The position numbers and the translations under genes are program-made. Positions 14,016 to 26,131 of a stretch of 64,000 nucleotides of DNA are shown in pieces; positions within the stretch are counted from its first letter, which is position 1; each line of letters opens with the position of its first letter. The stretch covers positions 1-64,000 of the forward strand of contig RXIC02000132.1 in the NCBI GenBank assembly GCA_003952965.2, in the 5' to 3' direction. The notes under the pieces were generated by a model that saw only the letters and a program-made list of their open reading frames with translations, did not search any database and was not told the origin of the DNA. This DNA is from Morella rubra. Lineage: Eukaryota; Streptophyta; Magnoliopsida; Fagales; Myricaceae.

Positions 14016-15540
14016 ATGTCTTCCGCATCTCTTACTGTTGGCAACTTTGTCACACTTCGTCTTAAATCTGAAAATTTACCTTCTTTGGCGTGAACAAGTC
14101 CTCGCCTTAGCTGAAAGTCAAAACATTGTGGGCTACCTTACGGAACCACTCTTCAACCCTCTGCTGTACTTCCAGCACCCGAAGGTTCAACTGAACCTAC
14201 TCCAAATCCAAGCTATCAAACTTGGAAGACCGCTGATCGTCTCCTTCGTGGATGGATCATCGGGACTCTAACTGAGGAGGCGCTGGGCCTTGTGATTGGT
14301 CTAGATACGTCTGCTGAAGTTTGGTCAGCTCTCAAGGAGGCCTATGCACAGGCATCTCAGGAGCGACAATTTCAACTTACTCAACAACTTACCTACCTGA
14401 AGAAGGCCTCGGAGATGTCTCTCAATGATTATATCGAAAGTTCAAATCCATTTGTGACAGTCTTGCGGCTATTGGACATAGTGTGAATGACAAAACAAAG
14501 GTATTCTCTTTGCTCACAGGACTTGGAGTGCGTTATGAACCTTTTACCACTTCAATGCTTAAGCCACCCATGCCCACCTATGCTGAAATCGTTCCACTCC
14601 TTCAAAGTTATGAGACTCGAATTAATTTTTATTCACCCGAATCAGCACCCTACACTGCCTTTGTTGGTCAAACCAATGCTCCCAAGCCACAAAACAAAAG
14701 TTACAAAAACTCTGGCCAATTCTCTCAAAAGGACGAGGCTTTGCTCCTGCCAATCATTCTGTGCCCAAGCCTAGTGGGCAAAATAATTCTGGAAACTCAT
14801 TCTCACGTTCCAATACTCGGGACATCACCTGTCAAATATGTGGTAAGCCTGGCCATGCAGCTATTCGCTATTGGCATCGCTTCAATCACTCTATTCAGCC
14901 AGATAATATTCCTCAGGCTTTTTCTGCACTTCAGTTTGATACTAATGCCAACAACGAGGAATGGACTTCAGACACAGGCGCATCAGCTCATATGACCTCA
15001 CAGGAAGGTACTCTACAAAATCTTCGACCTTACAGGTTCTGACCATGTTATGATTGGCAATGGTGATTCTTTACATATAACGCATGTTGGGGATGCTATC
15101 TTGGCACTGGTTCCTCTCAGATCGTTTTACATGATGTCCTACTAGTCCCTGAGTTAGAAAGGAACTTATTATCCATTGACAACTTACATCTAATTATCCT
15201 GTGATTTGTGAGTTCTCTGATTGTGATTTTGTGATCAAGGACCGGAATACAAACCAGGTGCTGATGAGGGGGCTCAAGCAGGATAATCTCTACACTATTC
15301 GTGCTCCACCAAGTCGTTGTTCTCCACTCGGTTTCGGGCTGTGTCTGAGGACACATGCACCGACGTTTAGGACATCCTCAAGCTGCTGTTATTTCATCTA
15401 CGCCAGTCTGGTTCGATTCAAGTTACTACCAATAAAGCAATGTCTCTATGCGAGTTGTCAACTAGGAAAACTTTCTAAGCTTCCTTTCTTGTCATCAGGT
15501 TTGTGTCTATGCTGCGTTGCTGTTGAAATAAATTCATATT
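14016..15540 (+). pseudogene. Frameshifted gag-pol start, left copia copy
   Basis: The frame opens at MSSAS but is broken by single-base indels that are absent from the right copy: near 14077 (just before the LWREQVLALAES stretch), near 14140, near 14435, near 14730, near 15040 and near 15180. The pieces encode the copia gag (the RQFQLTQQLTYLKKA region), a zinc knuckle (CQICGKPGH) and the protease motif DTGASAH. One stretch is better here than on the right: near 15450 the pre-integrase sequence CQLGKLSKLPFLSS stays in frame, where the right copy has a two-base insertion. Beyond about 15500 the reading becomes noise. Confidence 0.75.
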
Positions 15541-18500
15541 GATTTACTGGGGACCGGGTGTGCGACTTTTATGGAATAAAGAATCACTGAAAAATGAGGA
15601 TATTTAATATATTAGGAACAATTCTGTCTCATTTGAGCCACTTAATGGATTTTCTTATTCACATCAGTCTTATGTTTGGCTTGGATTCTAATAGTAAGAA
15701 ATTACGAAAAATACATAACGTCATGTTCATACCTTTCAGTTGACAACTTGGTCTATATTTTCTGAGAAAAATCATATCGTGAGTCTATCAAAAAAATTTA
15801 TTGCTAAGGGAGGAGCATAATTTAGTCAAAATTATTTCCCTAATTTTACTGATAGACATTGAGGAGTGAAAACAATTGATATTACCAACATACTTAATAT
15901 ATCTAGAATCACTGCTGGATTGATATCATTGCAACTTCTCTAGTTCACGTAAAAATGCCACACGCGGAAGAATTGAACATGGTGTCGAGTTGAGAGCGCT
16001 ATAATAATAGATTCACTTAGTGATGAAAATATGGAGAATCCAGAGATGGATCGATACAAGACGAGAGGATCGAGCCGAGAAAGTAGAGTTAGATATGGAA
16101 ATGGATACAGGCACTTGATTAGTCGACAATGTATTGTGCTTCGCTTAATCCAATGAACTAATACTTAGATGGTCACCTTCTAGTTAGATGGAGACACTTG
16201 ATACACTTTATATTTCAGTAAAAGAGCCCTACATAACTCTAATGTACCATTGGATTACCATTATGAAGCTGTAGTAGTTGGCTACTAGAATTCTTTCCAT
16301 GAGGTAAAATTGATATAATAAATAACAAATCGGAAACTAAATTTGAATTGATTAATCATAAACTATTTATCAATTCATAATTTTACTATTGCGGTAACAA
16401 AATACCAAGTGATTCTGACAATTCAATGGGGAAACTTACTAACGAATTTAGCATATTATCTGTTGGCGGGAATCATCGAACACATGTAGAATTATGTGGC
16501 TCATAGCTAACTGATATAGTTGTAAATCACGTCTCTACTAGACTAGAGAACGCTCGCAAGATGTTAATCAACAAAAGACAAATAAGTCTGAGGCAGCAAT
16601 CTAAAGTGATAGGTGGTGCATGATTACTCCAGCTCACATTGAGCGTATTCTGAGCAGTCGTATGGTACACCGACTCTCGATTCATCGGAATATGATTGTA
16701 TCAAAACACCGATGAATCCAACTCTCTAGATACCGTATTCCAGAAATTCTATTACAATGCAGTAGAAAGTTTTAAACATGTATATGACTTCACAGACATG
16801 AGCACTTACATTACATACAATTCGACATAGATGATGAATGAATATCGAAGTTTACTACAAACGTAATTGAGTATGTCATACGGACGATGTATTGAGAATT
16901 AATTTCCACACATCAGACAATTGTACGAGAGAGAGAGAGCGAGGAAGACCTACCTAGTCCCAATTTATATATCAAGAATAGGTAAGAATGCCAACGCAAG
17001 GTGGAGGGTGCCGAGAATTTTATGGAGCTAGAAGAAATCCCAAATAGATACACTTATCACTATTATGAGAGTCTAATTCTAAATAGGGAATAAACCTGGC
17101 GCACTTTGTTCGGAACTTTAAGCTATAGGTAACATCAAGCACTTCAAAGCTCCATCAATCGGCAGAGAGTTGAGAGAGAGCATCGGACAGATGCTTGCTG
17201 CTGATTGCTCCTAATTGAAGCAAAAATGCGACAATGACTCTTGGAGGAGAGGAGCGACCATGAATTGTTGTTCGTTGTCTCGTCTGTGCTATAATTTTAA
17301 ATCAGCCTCAGAAGAGACAGATGGAGAATACATTGAAAAGCGTAGAAGCAACGATTGTTAAAAAACTGATTAATATCATAAGGTCAGGATAGTGATGTGA
17401 AAGACTGTGCCTCTGAAACCTATATTATTCAACGTAAGTCAAGCACCCTGGTGACGAATAATAGAATCTTCGATTCACGTCGCATTGGCGTTGTATAAAT
17501 CGTTTGAGAACTCTGCCAGTGATATAAGTACTGAGAGAGTGCATATTAAGATCTTATCTAATGGTTTTAAGTCTCTTAACTAGATGATAGAGTGTCTCAA
17601 CTTTTAGATTAAGACACAGCAACACAGATCGATCTGGTTGGTACAATGAATTCAATAGATATCGATTATGTTATGGTTGTTGCAAAGGATCTATGCCTGA
17701 AGAAACACAGGCTCGACCGAGCTTTGTTTAACAATGGATTTATGATTCTTCTTACTTCAAAAAATAATTTTTTAAGATTATAAGCTAAGAAAAACCACAT
17801 AACGGAGCCGAGAACATTAGACCGCACTATTACGCATCACCTGTATAGTACCAAGATTGTGGTTACGTCATTTAGTAGTGGCGCTGTACTGCGGCATAGC
17901 TATTTAAGATGTCGAACGCAGACATCTATTCTTACACACTGGCTCTGTTGAACACGATTATTCGAGTACATGCTCCTCCATTGGAAGCCTTGCATAAGTG
18001 AGGTGCTTAATGAGCCTCAGGCTGCGCCTCTATCATTTTCCGACATGACACTACACACATCGCACGCTCACTCGGCTCGTGCATTAGAGTGTCCTCCAAT
18101 GTTACAAAACAAAACGCTAATAGCGACAATAGACGTGATACTAGAAAAACATGAATTCAAATTGATGAATCAAAACGATAACAACTCGCTGATGAGTATT
18201 GTATCAAAAAGAATCTCAAAGAGTCACGGAGGTGTAAATTCAACACACTCACGTACCAGATCCACGCAACTGTTATGAGGAGAAGCTTTGGCTTGGTGCG
18301 CTTCTTCATGTATCCCCCTAACACGTCAGGAGGAAAAAGAATTCAAGTTCATGTTGTCCTTCGTATGTTACTGTAACGCAACAGGTCTCATGATATACTA
18401 AGTGCTGCTTGCCACTCTCAAATTCTGATGAATTTTTTTTCAAATCATTTAGAGAGAAGTATCTTCAGATCAACTCGCTAACAAATAAAACACGTATCAG

Positions 18501-19770
18501 AGGAGGACAAGTCTCGAGAAAGATCGTTTCAGTCTAAAATGTTGAGGGTATATAGAGGATATTTTAGAGAGAGTACAACGATGAAGCACGAGTGGCTATG
18601 GGGGTCTGTGACGCTATTAAACAGGCGCGTAGCAAAGCTTGCTAATCTCGACACGGGTGAAGAGAGACGCAATAGAGGCTAGATGACTTATCACATGGCT
18701 GATGCAAATAATTTAGGATTGATTAGCTCATAGGTTGATGTGCTAATAAGAACAATAGATATTAACTAGTTAAACAAGCTGTCTCTAGATTCACGTTCGC
18801 AAGAGGTCACACAGTATACCTCGTAGACTACACAGAGACAAATCTGTATCAACAGTAGGAAAACAATTGGAACGCTTGAATATAAACATGTTAAATACTT
18901 AACAATGAATTTGCTAATTAGTTTTCCGTTGCGTACTTCTAGCCGCACCGACTTTAATGCTTGTGCTGCAGATGAGTAGTTAATACCCATTTGATCACAG
19001 AGGAAAATACGGACTAGATTTATTACAATACTCAATATGTCCTACGCTAAACGAAAAACACAGTCGTAAGAGTGATAGAATTAATACAGTATATACAACG
19101 ATAATTCGAGGAATGTATGAGGTCAAGGCGTTGGGCGGTTGCATGAGATGACAGAAACCGCCATTCGGGTGGTATCGTAAAGAACCACGTACACAAGAAA
19201 AGTTGATGATTCATGTATATGGAACACTAAAGCTCAGTCCTGTTTCACTCGGAGAGAGAGGAGTTGCGACCAATGTACACTTATATGCGCCATTTCTGCG
19301 AGATCACAAAGGAGCATCCGTGACGGGTAGAGTACGAAAGACATACTTACTGTGACTTCAGAAAAATGGGTTATGTAGGCGTGGGGGAAGCTAAGTATTG
19401 TGACGAAATTTCAGCTATTACCAGATAATGTAACAAGGAATATAAGGATCACGAGTGAATTCGAACGTATGGAGATAGTTTAAGATAAGTTGAATAAGAG
19501 GCCTGCGCAACGGGTGGGATGAGTTTAGAAGTGAGCTTTGAATAGTGGATTCAGGATTAAGCATTTACTATTAAGTTAATTAGTTAAGTTCATTGTTTAA
19601 GACGAAATATCTTTCTTTTTTATTACTTTACATTGTGCAGCGTCTGGTAGCTACCGCTACATGTAAATGTGCTTTTCAAAATAGAGAGAGAATCGCACAC
19701 GAGAAATAAAGTAGGATGTGGGATGAGATTTATGTTCTACTCGAGATTAAACGATACGTTCAATTTAATC
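15541..19770 (+). other. Corrupted pol and 3' LTR of the left copia copy
   Basis: About 2.9 kb of source (right arm 23221-26100) is stretched to about 4.2 kb. Matching islands in the same order include the integrase start (15520-15610), the region encoding the second catalytic Asp neighbourhood (15950-16010) and the LTR (19590-19770). There are no frames over about 100 codons and no usable coding signal. It should not be annotated as novel sequence. Confidence 0.8.
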
Positions 19771-22700
19771 TCAATATGCGGAGAGAATCTAAGTTTTAAC
19801 AACAATGCAGTCTAAAGAATCGCAGTCCTCAAAAACAATCATTTTTCTACGGTATTTGAGGGTGGATGGTGATAGCATCAGAGTTAACAAATCCCAGGAA
19901 TAATGTTTGGACTAGACTACTTTTAAAAAGAGTTGGTCTTTACACACATGTACGTAGGATGATGTGCTCGGTAATGAACTAAGTCATACTATCGATATTC
20001 AGGTTAGAAGATGGACCTTCTCAGAGCGCCATTCCCTAAATATGGTTCTACAGCGAATGGTCTTATTACAAGAGGTCTGGTAGTAGATGAATTAGTATCT
20101 ACTTCACAGTTTGGTATCTTGCCGAAATTGAGATGATGCATATAGAAGGATTGTGAGGAGAACGATAATGAGGATATAAGCGCATTAGCACCCAGGATTG
20201 CGAGTAGGCATTTTGAGATATAAATAAAAACGAAATAGTCTAGCGAGAGTAGAGCAGCAGGATGCTAGAAACAAAGGATGGGGGATAGGATAGGAAGCAG
20301 ATACACGGATGAGAGATCCATGTGGATAAAGAGGCAGCAGCGGTAGTAGCAGAATGGAGTATTGATTGGACGCTCCTCTCACAGCTTATCGAGCAGCTGT
20401 ATTCGACATTGACATCGAGGTCGCGAGAATTAGAGAGACGAGAAACGTGATCAAAAGAGATGGGAGGAGCCGTGTGATCTAGAATGTTGTGAGAAGTATG
20501 GAACAATCATGAGAGAGCTAAAAATAGAGATTAGATCGCACGATTGGGAGAAAATATATGAGGTAATCGCTGAGAGACAGTCCATGTCGATCAGGAGAGG
20601 GAGTGCAATGTAGGCAGAGTTGAGCTTTGTAACATGTCTAATCTTAGCAATACATGACTAAGGCAGCAGCGAATAACTCCGTTCTAACATCGTCATGAGT
20701 AGTCAAGCATGGTCAGGCTTAAGACGATAGCAATTGTTGAGGATGCAATGTAATGATCAAATAATAGTTACAACTATGGGGAGTAAGGGATCTGCATCAA
20801 TATATACCATAGAATTCAGCTAGGGAATTTGACGATCTGCGAGACTTAGTTCGTAATATAGTTATTAGCTACAGTTTGAGACATAAACTGTTAATGGTTA
20901 TTAGAGTTTAATAGAATATAAATTCATAATGTACTTGCACGCACTACAAATAATATAATTTAGGTGAAGCAAAATATTATTGCATAGGACAAATCAGAGA
21001 ACGCTATATACAGGTAAGGTACTGCTATAACGATATACGAGCTTTCAAGACTGATACAGGCGCAGACTGACTTTGGAAAATTTCATGGATGTCTAAGTGT
21101 ACAGATATATGATATATTGCAACCATCGTGTGTCTAATCCAGACATCTGGTCCACATGGGTCCGCAGCTCCACGTACTAATGAACGGATGTATACTAAAC
21201 GAAAGAGATGAGAAAGAACGTAAAACGAGACGTGAAGATAGTTGGTTTTGAGAGATCTGATGATCTTTAACTCACCCCACAGAGCGCGCACACGCATTGG
21301 AATCTATGTTACAGTATGCTTATTAATAATTTGAAAGGTAGGTCTTAGAGATGCGAAAGCCAAAAACATCAATAGGTAGAGAATATATTCAATTTGAGGT
21401 AATAAAGACATAAACTAAATAGTACTTCCTCAATTAGCCATCTTATTAGTAATCCAATTGGAAAGAATTTGAATATCGACATACTGTACAAAACGGGGAT
21501 TAAGGAGGTATCTTCACAACTTTGGAAAACCAGTATTATACTACTAAAGCTGACAGAGCCGCTGAGAATACAGTAAAAGAGGAGCAAGAGAGAGAAGGAG
21601 GATGGAAAAGAGAGCGACGGATATGAGAGGGAGGAGAGTACTCGCAGCTTCCTGGTCCATAATTGTGGAGTGATAGGACATCAGTCATCACTATTTAACA
21701 CCCACAGCTGTTTACGAGCATGCACTCATCTAGCACTATAAAACAACATAAATATAATATGATCAACGGTAGAGAGAGTGTAACTCCGAGAGTAGTATTA
21801 GAAGCGGTAATGTATTATAGCATCGATATTAATAGATTACTCACGTTATAGATTCTGATATAGTCTGGCTCGCGAAAAGTATATAAGTCAAATTTCCCGG
21901 CCTGAATCACACATTTCTTGCATATATGCCAGAACATTGGTGAACATTCCTAGAATGTACGAGCAGCACATGATGATGTCAATAGTCCGGAACACCCATC
22001 ACTGAGAGATAACTGGTGTGACACGGAATGTCTTGTGCGATTATCAAATGTGTAGTCTGAGTCTAATGATATGAAGCATTGAACATTGATAAGGACAGTA
22101 CGATAAAAACAATCATCAGAAAACTGAATAACCTACCGAGAGAGCATTTGTTATATTAATACACATACAACACTTACGGCGAGAGAGCGAGCGAGCAGCA
22201 TCGGATGTTTCAAGGGGATGATTATCGAGAGTGAGAGAAGAGTCCACAATAAACGCTGTCTATAGCGCATTACAAGTGATCTTGAGAGTTTAGACCATAT
22301 TATTATATTCGATGTATAAAGTGTTCGTCGTAACGTATACGGACAGGAGCGTTAACACGCTAAAGAGTATATAGCATATATATCTAAATCACACAATATG
22401 CTCAATGCTGAGTGAGAGAGAGAGAGAGAGAGGAGAAACGAGTCTGATACTCGCGCACTTTGATAGGGCTCTCAGTTTGAGAGAGAGAGAGACGAGAGAA
22501 CAAATTAGTATCTTAACATCTCTCACACACACGGCGATAGAATTAGAAGTCATACGACTGAGTACGCACAGGACGTAAAGCAGGTAAGAATTATATGCCG
22601 CAAAAGGAAACGATGGATTCCGGCATCGCTAACCTAGCGTATGACCAGATCTACTTATATAATTACAAATCACTGTAGATACTCTGATCTCTCCATGAAC

Positions 22701-23160
22701 CGCGACAACGGAGAGCGATCTGATCACGAGATACACACACGCGTAATTGAAGGGCGAGAGAGGAAGCAGAATACCGGCCTCCACGATCTTTACGTTTGTT
22801 GTCTTTAACTTCTGCGCCCCTTAAGCGAGTAGGAGCGACACAAAACGAGCACCAATTAGCACACTGGCACGGCGTATGGCAGGCTCAGTGAACGAACGCA
22901 AACACACCAGATAACGGTTCTATGGATAAGTAGATTTCGTGTAAGCACAGACTTTTAAACTTAATACCATCAGTGCTTTGAAATTAGCAAAGAACTTCTG
23001 AAGTAGGATTTCAACTAAGCTTAGACATTCGCTTAGGTATAGGTAATGCCTAACCTGAAAACGATGAATTGTTAGATAGAATCATCCATCATGGAAAGCC
23101 AACCCAATATTTGTCAACAATATTGCAGGTTTGTTAACACTGATCTTCACCCACCCGATG
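19771..23160. other. Palindrome turn region, corrupted on both sides
   Basis: The left side at 19830-20110 still mirrors 22970-23190 on the right. Between about 20.2 and 22.9 kb I can no longer follow the mirror, and both sides look like noise: many GAGAGA runs (for example near 22411-22433 and 22480-22493), no open frames of note, and no recognisable gene or repeat. The turn point must lie in here. The short stretch 22930-23160, next to the copia element, looks clean and is its true flank. Confidence 0.7.
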
Positions 23161-23220
23161 ACCCGAAAAATGATTATCTTTTGAGGATGAACCTTTTGTC
23201 ACCTTGCTGATTATTAGAAG

Positions 23221-23484
23221 AGAAGAAATTGAAGATACCATAGTTGGTAGAAATCTCACCACACCGATTGTTCTGGGTGGATTTAATATTTATAGAAAGC
23301 ACATTTACATGTAACGGGCAGTACAGCTGCACAATGAAAGAAAAAAGGAAACAGAGTAACAATAGAATTAAGTGATATTGTCCTGTTTTGTAGTTGAGAG
23401 AATCGTGGATCCTTACAGCTGGAGCTTTCTTTTGAATTTTGAATTGTCCCGTGATTCTTGTGATCTGGAAGTAATTCGCTAACA
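23221..23484 (-). repeat. 3' LTR of the copia element
   Basis: The LTR is 264 bp, close to the 275-bp 5' LTR. Differences are a few substitutions and short indels, among them the shorter T/C-rich tract and the start TGTTAGCG against TGTTAGCA. This suggests a fairly recent insertion, but the count cannot be trusted as a clock in this assembly. Confidence 0.85.
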
Positions 23485-23494
23485 TCCCCCGTCA
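23485..23494 (-). other. Polypurine tract of the copia element
   Basis: In element sense, GACGGGGGA lies immediately before the 3' LTR start TGTTAGCG. This is the position of the plus-strand primer. Confidence 0.85.
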
Positions 23495-24213
23495 AACTGG
23501 GCGTGGTGACCAGGCACAGTTTGTGACGCAAAGATTCCAAAGCGTCATGAGTCTGAGCTTTTGTAAAAATATCAGCAATTTGGCAACGGGTAGAGACATG
23601 GCGTGTAACCAGCAAGCAAGAGCTACTCTTTCACGAACGTAATGGTAATCTAACTCGATGTGTTTGTGCGAGCGTGGAATACCGGATTTACCGTCATGAA
23701 AAGAGAACTCAGATTATCACATAATAAAGTCGGCGCAGAAGACAAGGGAACATGCAAATCACGTAGAATAAATGTTAACCAGGTCAATTCTGCTGTAGTT
23801 TGTGCCATAGCACGGTATTCGGCCTCTGAGCTGGACCGAGAGACAGTGGGCTGCTTCTTAGCACTCCATGAGATAATATTGCTCCCTAGAAAGGTGCAGT
23901 ACCCCGTCGTTGAGCGTCGAGTAAGAGGGCAGCCAGCCCAGTCAGCATCTGAAAAGGCATATAAATCTAAAGAACTCGAATTTTGAATGTGAAGACCGAG
24001 ATGTATTGTCCCCTTGACGTACCGTAAAATACGTCGAACCATGGTAAAGTGAGCATCTGTTGGAGCCTGCATGTACTGAGAGACTTGGTTAACAGAAAAA
24101 GATAAATCTGGACGTGTCAAGGTGAGATACTGAAGAGCCCCAACCAAAGATCGATAACGTTTGGGATCTTTGTAGAGTGGTGAATTCAACTCGGGCTTAT
24201 TTTTTTGACACAT
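23495..24213 (-). pseudogene. copia RNase H and polyprotein end
   Basis: This contains YRSLVGALQYLTLTRPD, then RNase H motifs SDADWAG (about 23933-23953) and SSEAEYRA, then after a frameshift near 23650 the C-terminal VSTRCQIADIFTKA motif that ends most copia polyproteins. The stop region abuts the polypurine tract. It is frameshifted but has no large deletion. Confidence 0.85.
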
Positions 24214-24239
24214 AGGGTATGAATCGGTTTTGATTCATG

Positions 24240-24650
24240 CATTGCATCACGTTCCAGTACGTCTATTGCATATTTGGTTTGATGAAGAATTAGGCCACCA
24301 GATACAGTTGCCACTTGAATGCCAAAAAATAATGAAGAGGACCAAGGTCTTTCATAGCAAATTCACTATGCAAAGAATCCATGAAGGAATGAATAAGCGA
24401 GTCACAAGAGCCAGTGAGGATTATGTCGTCGACATAAAGCAAGAGAACCAAGATACCACGATTGGAGTGATTAATAAAAAGGCTAGGATCGGCTGAGCTG
24501 CAAATAAAATTATTTTGAAGAAGAAAGGAACTAAACCTGTTAAACAAGCTCGTGGAGCTTGTTTCAGGCCATAGATCGCTTTGTTCAACAAACAAACATA
24601 ATCTGGAAATCTTGAATCTTGAAAGCCAGGAGGTTGCTCCATATATACCT
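24240..24650 (-). pseudogene. copia reverse transcriptase, palm with YVDD
   Basis: The frames overlap here. PPGF and YGLKQAPRA come first, then, after a further shift, the catalytic YVDD box at 24425-24436 followed by KDLGPLHYFLA. All are conserved copia reverse-transcriptase motifs. The segment is split by a single-base change near 24540 and lost again near 24300, before the RNase H part. Confidence 0.85.
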
Positions 24651-26107
24651 GCTCAGTAAGAAAGCCATGAAGAAATGCATTTTCACGTCTAACTGGCGAA
24701 TGCTCCAGCGTTTAACAACTGCAATGGAGAGAACCAATCTTATAGTCCCGGGCTTGACAACAGGAGAATAAGTTTCAGAGAAGTCAATACCATCGACTTG
24801 ATGATAACCTTTCGCAACAAATCGTGCTTTGAGGCGTTCAAGTGATCCATCTGCCTTGAGCTTGGATTTAAAGACCCAGCGAGAACCAACAACATTCATG
24901 GATGGTCGTCGAGGTACAAGAGTCCATGTCTCATTTTGAGAGAGAGCAGCAAGCTCTTCCTCCATTGCTTTCCTCCAACCCGGATGAGAGAGTGCCGAAC
25001 GAATATTGCCAGGTTCTTTAGGAATAGAATCATAAATATGAAGAAGAGCATACTTGGGATTCGGTTTATGAATGCCAGCACGGGCCCTTGTCACCATGGA
25101 ATGAGAAGGTAGGAGTGGAACATTGAAGTCTTGCGTTGGAGTGGGAAATATTTCCTCATCAATTGAAGATAAATCTGTGGGAATTAATTCAGCATGTGAG
25201 TCAACATGTGAGTCACCAGCATGTAATGAAATCAAAGGAACATCGGTTACAGGTGGTTCCATTATAATGGTAGAGGATGTAGGTGCACAAAATGGCTCAA
25301 TTGGTGGAGATGGAGAATCTATCCATTCTTTGAATACTTGGACGGAGGGTTCTGGTGATCCTATCTTGCAACGGTCTGAGGCTTGGAACGGAAGAATAGT
25401 TTCATCGAAAACTACATGTCTTGAGATAAACACACGTCGAGATGGAGGATAATAGCATCGGTAGCCCTTATGCCGATCACTGTAACCCATAAAAATACAA
25501 GGTAATGATTTGTGATCAAATTTATTTCCTTTGTTATCCCATAAATATGGAAAACATCTAGAGCCAAAGACACGTAAAGAACCATAGTCTGGAGAGTGAC
25601 CATGTAACCGAAAGAAAGGACTGTCCCATTGAAGTACTGAAGAGGGAAGTCTATTGATTAAAAACACAACCGTGGTGAATGCTTCCACCCAAAAATATTT
25701 GGGGACATTAGCTTGAATCATCATAGTGATTCCTAATTCCCGAATAACTCTATGGCGCCTCTCAACCACACCATTTTGCTCAGGCGTGTACGGACAAGAA
25801 AGTTGATGAATAATCCCAGATGCTTGCAGATGCGTTTGAAAAAGGTGATTGACAAATTCACCTCCTCCATCAGTTTGGACTATTTTAATAGCCCCTGCAA
25901 ATTGTCGAGCCACATATTTTTCAAATAACAGGAATTGTTGAATGAAGTAGATTTCTTCTTCAAAGGAATCAACCAAATAAACTTTGTGAAATCATCAACA
26001 ATAGCAGCATAATATTTAAATCCATTTTCAGAGTGTACAGGAGCAGGTCCCCATAAATCAATATGAATTTTTTCAAAAGCAACCGTAGTCATAGAAGAAG
26101 ATGACAA
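24585..26107 (-). pseudogene. copia integrase and N-terminal reverse transcriptase
   Basis: Two overlapping frames continue the polyprotein. The first (26107-25880) carries the start of the integrase core with the first catalytic Asp in IDLWGPAP. A frameshift near 25950 leads to the second, which has the second Asp in QTDGGGEFVN and the catalytic Glu region in EQNGVVERRHR. The linker then reaches the reverse transcriptase start (WRKAMEEELAAL and NETWTLVP, typical copia motifs). Another frameshift near 24680 breaks the reverse transcriptase after the RQLDVK motif. Confidence 0.85.
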
Positions 26108-26131
26108 GAAAAGGAAGCTTAGAAAGTTTTC

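Larger units (their letters stand above)
13718..19770 (+). mobile_element. Mirror copy of the copia element, 3' part corrupted
   Basis: This is the left-arm counterpart of the element at 23221-27884. The 5' LTR (13718-13998), primer-binding site and gag region are readable, with small indels. From about 15480 the pol region dissolves: islands such as 15520-15610 and 15950-16010 still match the integrase region of the right copy, but no frame is kept. A corrupted 3' LTR is visible at about 19590-19770. The 5-base flank CTTCT at 13713-13717 equals the target-site duplication of the right copy, so this is the same insertion and not a second transposition event. Confidence 0.8.

Noticed and set aside
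17970..18278. 102-codon frame in the noisy interior
   Set aside because: It lies inside the corrupted copia pol copy in a chance frame; it does not match any copia motif.
22380..22500. GA-rich repeats as a CRISPR-like or satellite array
   Set aside because: No regular unit or spacer pattern; part of the noisy turn region of a plant assembly.
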